Below, piece by piece: positions 1 through 6,765 of a stretch of DNA of 14,226 nucleotides. How positions within the stretch are numbered: the first letter of the stretch is position 1; every line of letters starts with the position of its first letter. The notes beneath the pieces were generated by a model, which was given only the letters and a program-made list of their open reading frames with translations, had not been told where the DNA came from and did not search any database. Made by a program: the position numbers and the translations under genes. The stretch lies in NCBI GenBank assembly GCA_964503685.1, contig CAZDAW010000096.1, positions 1 through 14,226 on the forward strand, in the 5' to 3' direction. The DNA comes from CAZDAW01 sp964503685. Lineage in GTDB: Bacteria > Chloroflexota > Anaerolineae > Anaerolineales > Anaerolineaceae.

Positions 1-296
1 AAAAAACCTGAAGGCCAGAATATGGAAAAAATGGAATAAAGAATAAAAACCAATAATGGAATTTGAAATTTAATTATTTTAATAAAGACAACTCCTAACG
101 ATGTCAACCATAATTGGATAACGAGTAAGATCAGGACTATAAAACAAATTTGCAGAACAGGCCAGGCTGGATCATTTGCATCTAGAAAGTTGGGGAATTG
201 ACCGATAACAGTAAACGAAGTTGAATTTGTTAAGAAGAAGGCAGAGACTATCAGCAGAATATCCAGGAAACAAATAATCGAGTTCTTTCTGATCAT
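1..296 (-). CDS. N-terminal part of a Wzy/WaaL-like (O-antigen ligase/polymerase-type) membrane protein, cut by the window edge
   Basis: From an ATG at 294-296 the minus strand stays open for 98 codons to the window edge, so this is a 5' fragment. In-frame stop TGA at 306-308 leaves no longer start. A weak GGTGA lies about 9 bases before the ATG. The gene begins 25 bases after the stop of the upstream sugar-phosphate transferase, which implies the same operon. The peptide is very hydrophobic: likely membrane spans at residues about 7-25, 45-68 and 74-94, and few charges. The end of the visible part reads LLVFILYSIFSIFWPSG, which resembles the 'SxxWS' stretch that follows early spans in O-antigen ligase/polymerase proteins. 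The family call is an inference from this stretch and the context. The diagnostic Wzy_C loop is outside the window, so another polytopic membrane protein is possible. Base composition is AT-rich. Confidence 0.7.
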   Translation of the reverse strand, partial: MIRKNSIICFLDILLIVSAFFLTNSTSFTVIGQFPNFLDANDPAWPVLQICFIVLILLVIQLWLTSLGVVFIKIIKFQIPLLVFILYSIFSIFWPSGF

Positions 297-321
297 AGTA
301 TCATTTCACCCGTTTGTATTT

Positions 322-1725
322 TCAGTACGATCCGCGTCCAATCAGCACCACCCAGATCGTTCTGACCAGGATCTGGATATCCAGCCAGATGGAATAATTT
401 TGAATGTAGTATAGATCATCTTCGGTGTGCAGGTGCATGGGTCGGTCACTGCGGCCATTCACCTGCCACCAGCCGGTCAAACCGGGAGGAACGGCAAAAC
501 GCTTGCGCTGCCAGGGCTGGTATTTATCCACCAGATAGGGCATTTCCGGGCGTGGACCCACCAGGCTCATTGTGCCGTTGAGAATGTTGATCAACTGAGG
601 GAACTCATCCAGACTAAAACGGCGCAGCACCCGGCCTACTTTCGTGATTCGCGGGTCATTGCGCGTTTTGTGGATCAGATTGCCATCCGCGTCTACTTGT
701 TCCACCTGGCTTTTCAATTCTTCGGCGTTCTTCACCATCGTTCTGAATTTCAACATGGAAAAAATACGCCCGTTCTCCCCCACCCTTTTCTGGCGGAACA
801 GGATGGGACGGCCGTCTTCCAGCAGGATGGCCAGTGAGATAAGACCCAATAGTGGCGAGATCAAGATCAAACCCAACAGGCTCAGAACAAAATCAAAAAT
901 CCGTTTGATCAGGCGTTGATAATCATCAATGGCCGACGCGCGCAGATCCAGCATGGGTATTCCGGCAAAATCTTCGATGCCGGTACGGTAAAGGGCCAGG
1001 TCGAAAAACCCCAATGCCACCCACAAGCGAACCGGCTCTTTATCCAACGCCTGGACAATGGCTGCCATTTCGGGATAAGCGGAATATGGCAAAGCCAGGA
1101 CTACATCACTGATTCTTTCCCGGATGACGATTTCCTTGACATCCGCTTTGCCGCCCAATAACGCCGGGGATTTGTCCAGGTCGTCATCGATAAAGCCGGA
1201 AAAATCAAGGTTGCCAGTGTATGATGATTCTATCTGTGTCAAAATTCGCTGCCCCAGTGATCCTGCTCCAACAATCAACACCCGCCGTTTGCCCTCCGGT
1301 GCTGATTTTTGCCTTCGGAAATAGAGGCGCACAACCAATCTCCAGGAGATGAGCAGTACATAAGAGAGGATGACGAATACCAGAAATAGAGAGCGGGAGA
1401 CTTCACGGAAGGAGAGGTAGAGAATTCCCGCCGAAGAAATGGAAGCAATGAACACAGCCAGGGATACCGCGCTGAATTCATCCACCACCCGGAGGTATTT
1501 CTTGCCGTCATAAATGGATAACGAAATGAATATAAACAGCCAAATGACCGGGAAGATCAGGAATAACGCCGGCGGAATCAAATAGGGTAAAGGTACCTTT
1601 TCAAATATATCAAACTTATTCATCCAGGGGCGAATTAGAACTACCACCTGAAGACTGAGGATAACAGACAGGCCATCAAGGAAGATGGAGAGAAGGGCGA
1701 AATTAGTAGAAAAACGCCTTAGCAT
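322..1725 (-). CDS. polyprenyl-phosphate sugar-1-phosphate transferase (WbaP/WcaJ-type, polyisoprenylphosphate hexose-1-phosphate transferase family)
   Basis: This 467-residue protein probably starts repeat-unit synthesis by moving a hexose-1-phosphate from a UDP-sugar onto undecaprenyl phosphate at the cytoplasmic membrane face. Layout: four hydrophobic spans (about 8-32, 48-71, 85-105, 110-133), a cytosolic Rossmann-like CoA-binding domain with GAGSLG at 153-158, a further membrane helix (about 273-300) that begins the catalytic domain, and then the bacterial sugar transferase block. That block contains FRQKRVG (310-316), KFRTM (326-330), SLDEFPQL with the Asp-Glu pair at 373-374, GPRPE (390-394) and PPGLTGWWQVNGR (413-425). 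Length and order match full-length WbaP/WcaJ enzymes. The ATG at 1723-1725 has a GGAAGGA ribosome site about 4 bases upstream. The gene follows the WecG-type transferase after 54 bases. The exact sugar (glucose, galactose or another) cannot be read from sequence. Confidence 0.95.
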   Translation of the reverse strand: MLRRFSTNFALLSIFLDGLSVILSLQVVVLIRPWMNKFDIFEKVPLPYLIPPALFLIFPVIWLFIFISLSIYDGKKYLRVVDEFSAVSLAVFIASISSAGILYLSFREVSRSLFLVFVILSYVLLISWRLVVRLYFRRQKSAPEGKRRVLIVGAGSLGQRILTQIESSYTGNLDFSGFIDDDLDKSPALLGGKADVKEIVIRERISDVVLALPYSAYPEMAAIVQALDKEPVRLWVALGFFDLALYRTGIEDFAGIPMLDLRASAIDDYQRLIKRIFDFVLSLLGLILISPLLGLISLAILLEDGRPILFRQKRVGENGRIFSMLKFRTMVKNAEELKSQVEQVDADGNLIHKTRNDPRITKVGRVLRRFSLDEFPQLINILNGTMSLVGPRPEMPYLVDKYQPWQRKRFAVPPGLTGWWQVNGRSDRPMHLHTEDDLYYIQNYSIWLDIQILVRTIWVVLIGRGSY

Positions 1726-1755
1726 TTATCCTTCCATCCTGACTGGTTTTTCCAT

Positions 1756-1772
1756 AAATTTCAATGAAATTT
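1756..1772. repeat. short AT-rich inverted repeat in the gap between the two transferase genes
   Basis: AAATTTC (1756-1762), a 3-base spacer, and GAAATTT (1766-1772) form a perfect 7-base inverted repeat in the 54-base gap 1726-1779. No T-run follows on the minus strand, so it is not a terminator. It could be a minor operator or RNA processing site, or simply chance in AT-rich DNA. Confidence 0.3.
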
Positions 1773-1779
1773 CCACCTT

Positions 1780-2592
1780 CTAGTGGTTTCCCAGACTTGT
1801 CCGCCTGCCGAACAGCCGTATATACCCTTGCGGATCAAATGTGATTATGTGCAGCCTTTGAAGTACAAATGCGAAAAGAAAAATCAGGTTGAACCAAGTA
1901 TAACGAATCCACAGTCGTTCAGGGTCCTGGGTTAGTCGGAAAAGCCATTCAAATCCCAAGGATCGAATAACCTTCGGTGCCTGCTTGATCTTGCCGGAGA
2001 AGAAATCGAAAGTTGCGCCTGAAGGCACCAGGATGGAACCTCGGATCTTTTCCAGGTGTTCATGGATCCAGACATCCTGTTTTGGCGAGCCAAGACCCAC
2101 CCAGATAAAATCAGGCTTTGCCTCATTAATCATCCGGCACAACTCATCGTCTTCCTCTTCTGTAAGCTTGCGAAATGGCGGAGAATAAAGCCCAACAAAG
2201 TTCAAACCCTGAAATTTCTCATTCAAATAATCTCTAATTTTCTCAGGCGCGCCCGGAAATCCGCCGTATAAGAAATAGGTGTAATGTTTTTCGGCAGCAC
2301 GCGCGCTAACCTGTAATAACAAATCGGGCGCGTAAAATCGATCGGTATTTTTTCGCACAAATGCCCTCGCCCACTTGACAAATGGCATACTGTCAATACC
2401 AATCAGGTCAGATGTGTTGTACATATCGCGTAATTTTTTGTCAAGCAGCGCGGAAACACAGATATGCACGTTGATCACCGACAGGCAGTGTGAACGGGTC
2501 GATTTGTCTTCCAACCAACGATCAAAAATTGGGAACATTTCATCATAAGACAGGCAGTCCATATGGATGCCCAGAATGTTCAACTTATCCAT
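1780..2592 (-). CDS. WecG/TagA/CpsF-family glycosyltransferase (GT26)
   Basis: This 270-residue protein belongs to the family that adds the second sugar (typically an N-acetylmannosamine-type residue from a UDP donor) to a polyprenyl-pyrophosphate-linked first sugar. Visible family blocks are VINVHICVSAL (39-49), GIDSMPFVKWA (65-75) with Asp67 at the usual catalytic-Asp site, WVGLGSPKQDVWI (164-176), PSGATFDFFSGKIKQAPK (190-207) and GFEWLFRLTQDPERLWIRY (213-231). They are followed by a hydrophobic C-terminal segment (about 233-247) that probably contacts the membrane. The frame is open further upstream to 2751, but that extension overlaps the epimerase gene. The ATG at 2590-2592 starts exactly at the conserved N-terminus, has AGGGAAAG about 11 bases upstream, and overlaps the epimerase stop by 8 bases, so it is preferred. 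The usual PDG around the catalytic Asp reads IDS here. Sugar specificity is unknown. Confidence 0.93.
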   Translation of the reverse strand: MDKLNILGIHMDCLSYDEMFPIFDRWLEDKSTRSHCLSVINVHICVSALLDKKLRDMYNTSDLIGIDSMPFVKWARAFVRKNTDRFYAPDLLLQVSARAAEKHYTYFLYGGFPGAPEKIRDYLNEKFQGLNFVGLYSPPFRKLTEEEDDELCRMINEAKPDFIWVGLGSPKQDVWIHEHLEKIRGSILVPSGATFDFFSGKIKQAPKVIRSLGFEWLFRLTQDPERLWIRYTWFNLIFLFAFVLQRLHIITFDPQGYIRLFGRRTSLGNH

Positions 2593-3670
2593 CAAAGTCA
2601 ACTTTCCCTGATTGGATTTGAGAAACCGCCCATGCGTAAGTTTGCCGGATACCGTCGTCAATGGATGTAAAAACATCCCACCCGAGAATGTTTTTTGCCC
2701 GCGTGAAGTCACCGGATCGCCCCCCATCGCCTTCAGGTTTGGACGTATCAAACACGACAGGTATATCTTTCCCGGAGATATTAATGATGATCCGGGCTAA
2801 TTGGGCTACGGTTGTCTCCTTCGCGGTGCCAATCTGGATCGCCCCTTTGTTCATTCCTCGTAATGGCAACCGCAACAGGGCGTCAATAACGTCGCCAACA
2901 AAAACAAAATCCCGTGATTGCTTTCCGGACCCCCAGACAATGAAATCTTCTTGCGGGTAGAGGATGGCTTTCCGAATCAGGCTGGGAATGACCTGAGATC
3001 GCTTTCGCGAAAGGATGGAACGCGGACCATACACATTCTGAAGCCGCAAGATGCCGACGTTCGCCGCACCCTTTTCCGCCAGCAGACTTGCCTCATATTC
3101 ACCCATGAGTTTTGACCAACCATAAGCAGATTCTGGATCTGCCGGATAAACCTGGTCTTCTGTCAGCGGGATCCCTCCAGGTTTGAGTTGAAGGTTTTTG
3201 GGGTAACTGCACGCCGTCCCAACATATACTAAATTCTCAACTCCGGTTTCGGAAACCGCTCTGAATGTATTTGTGTTGATTAATACATTGGAATTGAAGA
3301 GAAAGAGTTCGTTATTGAAAACAAAATCGATTCCGGCGACGATATCCGCAAGATGGAAAACCATATCCGGCTCGGCAATATCCATGGATTGTCTCGCGTT
3401 GGAAAAGTCACGCAAATCCAATTCGAAAAAATTCGTCTCCATCGGTACCCAATAACGGGTCTCATCGAGAGACAGGTTGCTTTTCGACCCGCGCCACAGG
3501 TTATCCACAACAAAGACTCGGGCGTCCAAGCGTACCAGGGCTTCCACCAGCCAAGAGCCGATAAAACCGGCGCCGCCGGTTACCAGGATGCGTTTGTTTG
3601 AAAACCAATCCAGGTCAAAATGTTCGTTACGCAGCCGGTCAATTATGGTTGTAATCATAGGGCTATCCAT
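2585..3670 (-). CDS. NAD-dependent sugar epimerase, GDP-mannose 3,5-epimerase-like (extended SDR family)
   Basis: An extended short-chain dehydrogenase/reductase that acts on a nucleotide sugar. With the chosen start (361 residues) the NAD site VTGGAGFIGS is at 30-39, catalytic Tyr183 and Lys187 are in YGWSK, and Cys154 lies in TACSYPK. That Cys position is shared by GDP-mannose 3,5-epimerase (SACIYP) and GDP-fucose synthase (SSCIYP), where it acts in epimerisation. The C-terminal half (WGSGKQSRDFVFVGDV, PEGDGGRSGD, LGW, GIRQTYAWAVSQI) reads closest to plant-type GDP-mannose 3,5-epimerase. Starts: ATG at 3668-3670 has GAGG 9 bases upstream and is preferred; ATG at 3685 overlaps the upstream stop as ATGA but lacks a ribosome site; ATG at 3658 is also possible; the frame is open to 3730. 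It is coupled to the MptE-like gene before it and the WecG-type gene after it. The substrate is inferred only. Confidence 0.88.
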   Translation of the reverse strand: MDSPMITTIIDRLRNEHFDLDWFSNKRILVTGGAGFIGSWLVEALVRLDARVFVVDNLWRGSKSNLSLDETRYWVPMETNFFELDLRDFSNARQSMDIAEPDMVFHLADIVAGIDFVFNNELFLFNSNVLINTNTFRAVSETGVENLVYVGTACSYPKNLQLKPGGIPLTEDQVYPADPESAYGWSKLMGEYEASLLAEKGAANVGILRLQNVYGPRSILSRKRSQVIPSLIRKAILYPQEDFIVWGSGKQSRDFVFVGDVIDALLRLPLRGMNKGAIQIGTAKETTVAQLARIIINISGKDIPVVFDTSKPEGDGGRSGDFTRAKNILGWDVFTSIDDGIRQTYAWAVSQIQSGKVDFDG

Positions 3671-3681
3671 CACGCACGGCC

Positions 3682-4503
3682 TCATTTGGTAAACAAAGTG
3701 CCAAAATCGATCTTTCGAAAAATTTCGCACTTTCCATCGATTGTAGCATCGAGAATTTCACGGCCGTCTTTTTCAAACATTTCGCGAGCGAGCCGGTATT
3801 CTATTTCTGAGCGTAATAAATCAGGCAACTGCCACTTGAATCCCTTGGGGAAGTACTTTGGATCAAAATGACTTTCATCCTTTTCGGATTGGCGGACTTC
3901 CACTTTACTTGGAACACCTTTTTCCCGATAATTGTGGTCCAATCCAACCAGAATCACCTGCCGGAAACCCATGTAGTAAGCCAGTTGCAGTGCGGCAAAA
4001 GTGACTGTTGCCCCAAAGACCATTGGCCGAGTGAGGTCCGTTTCAAAATAGTCATTAATTACCATCCTGGACTTGAGAAAGACCTGTTCTGAGGTCGGAG
4101 GTCCAAAATATTTCCTGCGATTCCAGTTTAGGAATTTGGGTATTTTAACTTCACGAATTTCTGCCGCGCACTGTTCAAGGATGAGTTCATTCACAACTAC
4201 CAGGAAACTCGGCCTGAAGGTTGAACGTTCGAAATTAAGATAGATACGATTCAAACCAAAACTAAATTCGCCCGAAAGCAATTCAAGATTGGTACGTTGC
4301 AGACTCGGGCCATTGGCAACAATAAAACAGCGTTTTCCTGAATATCTATTATGGAGATCTTTAATTAACCGCCTGTTCGTTTCGGCTTCAGCACCAATGC
4401 TCCACATCCAGGCATGCGGGATCTCTGTTACCCTAGCGCGAATTGCCGTTATGATCCTCTGCGGGGTGATCTCACCTAAACGTAATCTGCCCTGTCCACC
4501 CAT
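3682..4503 (-). CDS. MptE-like/DUF115-type protein with GT42 (sialyltransferase)-like motifs
   Basis: This 273-residue soluble protein is not recognisable as a classical glycosyltransferase. It carries the pattern of proteins usually annotated as 6-hydroxymethylpterin pyrophosphokinase MptE-like (DUF115, MAF_flag10 region). Features: CFIVANGPSL at 59-68, a Rossmann-like strand-loop; GLNRIYL (83-89); GATVTFAALQLAYYMGF (164-180); VILVGLDHNY (183-192); DESHFDPKYF (209-218); and a C-terminal NAT-like ILDATIDGKCEIF (250-262). The NGPSL, G(I/L)D and SH(F/Y) elements recall family GT42 sialyltransferases such as CstII, whose catalytic His lies in SHY. The ATG at 4501-4503 shares one base with the stop of the gene before it (TGATG), with AAGGGAGA about 7 bases upstream, so translation is coupled. 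Folate or pterin metabolism is unlikely in this context. A glycan-transfer or sugar-binding role is my inference. Confidence 0.8.
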   Translation of the reverse strand: MGGQGRLRLGEITPQRIITAIRARVTEIPHAWMWSIGAEAETNRRLIKDLHNRYSGKRCFIVANGPSLQRTNLELLSGEFSFGLNRIYLNFERSTFRPSFLVVVNELILEQCAAEIREVKIPKFLNWNRRKYFGPPTSEQVFLKSRMVINDYFETDLTRPMVFGATVTFAALQLAYYMGFRQVILVGLDHNYREKGVPSKVEVRQSEKDESHFDPKYFPKGFKWQLPDLLRSEIEYRLAREMFEKDGREILDATIDGKCEIFRKIDFGTLFTK

Positions 4504-6668
4504 CAGTGGTCTCCCTTAATGCAAATGAAATAGTTGGATGGGAAAAGGAATTCGGAAAATCCGATGTGAGTGGCAAATAATAAGAGCCTTCTCAAACGCG
4601 GATATTTTGCCACCATATACTGGTCCCTGACTGGAATTACCAGGGGAAAAGTGTCGGAAGCCATTTGTATGAATTCCTTTTCAGTAAATCCTGCGTGAGC
4701 ACCAAAATAGTTCTCGAATTTTCCAGCCAACCGGTATTTGAGATCATTCAAATTCCATTTGACCTTCGTTAAAATTGATTCATTATTGCTGGTTCCAATA
4801 TAGGATACCAGACGATGTTTGTTCGGAAAACCGATGAAAAGAACAGATCCAGGCTGCATTACGCGGAAAAATTCATGAAGGGTTGTAACCGGATCCGTTA
4901 CATGCTCGAGGACATGATAGCTGTACACAAATGAGAAGCTCTTTTCAGCAAAACCAAGTTTAGAAATATCTTGAATGAATAGATTTACAGTTGGATGATC
5001 GTCTTGCCAGTTCTTGCTTGATATATTGAGATCAACCCCGGCTGTCTCCATCTGAAAAACTTCATGAACCAGGATGGCTTCAATCCCTGATCCAGCTCCT
5101 GCGACAAGAATTCTGCCGCCTTTCTTGAAATCCATATATCGCCGGGCAACCTCGTAAATTGCCTTCACTACGGCTCGCATCTTTGCTTCAACAACGGACT
5201 CTAAAGGGGCGTATCCTGTTTCTTTGCTATAGTTATCAGTCGTTGAATTTTCCGGAGTTTTTAGCTCCATTCCATCAGGGTTGAGGAGATAAGTCGGATT
5301 GTCATCAGTCCGTGGCCGTCGGGTGATCGCCATGGAACAGGTAAATATGAGCATCAACATATACTGGGTTTCTGGATGCCCGAGGGTTAAAACCGATTCC
5401 GTTGAGCCCATCAATAAAAAATATATGAGAATAAAAAAGAGGATTTTCGCGGGTAGGTCGTTATTTTCCAATGAAAATTTGCCCAGGTTGAATAACGTCA
5501 TTGATATTAGGATCAACGTGAGCAGCAGACCCACATACCCGATCTCTATGGTAAGTTGAAGAGGGAAATTATGAGCGGTTATTGTCTCAGGCAGCGCCCA
5601 TGGCAGGAATAAATTCGAATAAAGTCTGGAAATGTGCGATATCAATTGACCGTCAAATCCATAACCAATCAGATGCATTGGGTGGAAATCACTAAAAAAA
5701 TCTGTGAACGCGGTCCAGATCACCATCCGACCCGATAACAGGGAATTTGCACCCGCCCCTGAAGTGGAATGTGAAAAAGACAACCAGGCCGGACCCTGAC
5801 AATACCGCATGATCTGTATTAATCCAATCGGAATAAGAAGAGAAATGGGTGCCAGCCATTTTAAAACAGGGAATGTGCGGGTAAAAGGGATCAGCATGAC
5901 CAGACCTGCGGCAATAGCAAAAACAAGCGCGCCGCGGCAGTCGGTTAAAACAATGACATAAATACCGGTTAATAACCCTGCCAGTCCAAAGCCTTTTTCA
6001 ATTCGGTTCCTACCCTGCATCAGGAATAGAAGGCCAGCCAGGAATGCCGCGCCACCCATGATCCCACTTGAATTAAATCCGACCGATGTGGGAAATAACG
6101 TTCTTGAGGTTATGATCCCCAATTTAGCCAGGAACATTGCGGGAAATGTTTTGGTGAATGGATAAGGTGGTTCAAATCCAATCACCTGTAGAAGACAATT
6201 GGCAACAATATACGCAATTAAGGTGTAACAAACCGCACTCCGGTATTCGAACGAATCGGAATTATCGCGTTTCCTCAAAAAAACCACGAACGTGAAGAGT
6301 GTGAGGCAAATCCAGCTGATCCAATTCCAGAACGCGATTTCCGGTGAGACAATATACGAATAGGCGGCCCGAAGATGCGCCACGCTCTCGATCAATATAA
6401 AGAGTATGAGCAGACCAACAAAGATTCGATTTATTACAACAAGTTCGGTTTCCTTTTTCGCCAGTTTAATACCGCCGCGAATGGCAAAAAAAAGGAGAAT
6501 CAGGAGGCAGATAAATCGAATGATAAGCTGGGGAATATATGAAAATGGTACATGCGCCATCGTAAGAAACAACGAAAGAACAAGAACCCAATAATCCAAC
6601 CCCGCATTCAATAATGACTGATTTTTCCGGCTATTAATTTCACCTTTCACAATAGATTGATTGTACAC
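4503..6668 (-). CDS. fusion of a Wzy/WaaL-like O-antigen polymerase/ligase and a class I SAM-dependent methyltransferase
   Basis: This 721-residue protein has two parts. Residues about 25-447 are polytopic (roughly a dozen hydrophobic spans) with O-antigen ligase/polymerase marks: DCRGAL (243-248), SGRMVIW (312-318), a large loop around 320-364, and AHNFPLQLTIEIGYVGLLL (365-383). After a polar linker (about 450-485), residues about 490-721 form a Methyltransf_11-like domain with ILVAGAGSG (520-528, SAM motif I), an acidic residue in GVDLN (544-548), FSFVYSYHVLEHV (578-590) and LFIGFPN (610-616). The polymerase part would join polysaccharide units outside the membrane. The methyltransferase would work in the cytosol, perhaps on a sugar. 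The listed start is a GTG at 6666-6668 without a convincing ribosome site; GTG at 6650 is an alternative. A 97-base gap precedes it. The frame is unbroken from end to end, so nothing suggests an artificial join. Confidence 0.88.
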   Translation of the reverse strand: MYNQSIVKGEINSRKNQSLLNAGLDYWVLVLSLFLTMAHVPFSYIPQLIIRFICLLILLFFAIRGGIKLAKKETELVVINRIFVGLLILFILIESVAHLRAAYSYIVSPEIAFWNWISWICLTLFTFVVFLRKRDNSDSFEYRSAVCYTLIAYIVANCLLQVIGFEPPYPFTKTFPAMFLAKLGIITSRTLFPTSVGFNSSGIMGGAAFLAGLLFLMQGRNRIEKGFGLAGLLTGIYVIVLTDCRGALVFAIAAGLVMLIPFTRTFPVLKWLAPISLLIPIGLIQIMRYCQGPAWLSFSHSTSGAGANSLLSGRMVIWTAFTDFFSDFHPMHLIGYGFDGQLISHISRLYSNLFLPWALPETITAHNFPLQLTIEIGYVGLLLTLILISMTLFNLGKFSLENNDLPAKILFFILIYFLLMGSTESVLTLGHPETQYMLMLIFTCSMAITRRPRTDDNPTYLLNPDGMELKTPENSTTDNYSKETGYAPLESVVEAKMRAVVKAIYEVARRYMDFKKGGRILVAGAGSGIEAILVHEVFQMETAGVDLNISSKNWQDDHPTVNLFIQDISKLGFAEKSFSFVYSYHVLEHVTDPVTTLHEFFRVMQPGSVLFIGFPNKHRLVSYIGTSNNESILTKVKWNLNDLKYRLAGKFENYFGAHAGFTEKEFIQMASDTFPLVIPVRDQYMVAKYPRLRRLLLFATHIGFSEFLFPSNYFICIKGDH

Positions 6669-6765
6669 TAAAGTCTTTTTGAAGAAAAAAGAAAGAGGGC
6701 CTCCAAATTATTACCGCTGTGGAGCATTGTAAGTTTTGATTTGTTTGGAAAATTCCGTTCTTAAG

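Noticed and set aside
2593..2751. N-terminal extension of the WecG-type gene by 53 codons
   Set aside because: It lies inside the epimerase coding sequence, adds residues absent from the family, and the ATG at 2592 already gives the conserved start and a ribosome site.
5200..5330. Possible frameshift or assembly join between the polymerase and methyltransferase halves
   Set aside because: The frame is continuous with a plausible polar linker, and no stop, repeat or start with a ribosome site marks a second gene. It remains worth confirming with relatives.
6669..6765. Internal terminator or promoter in the 97-base gap after the flippase gene
   Set aside because: On the minus strand only a 4-base stem (GAGG-C-CCTC) followed by a mixed T/C stretch is seen, and no clear -35/-10 pair. 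The evidence is too weak to list.
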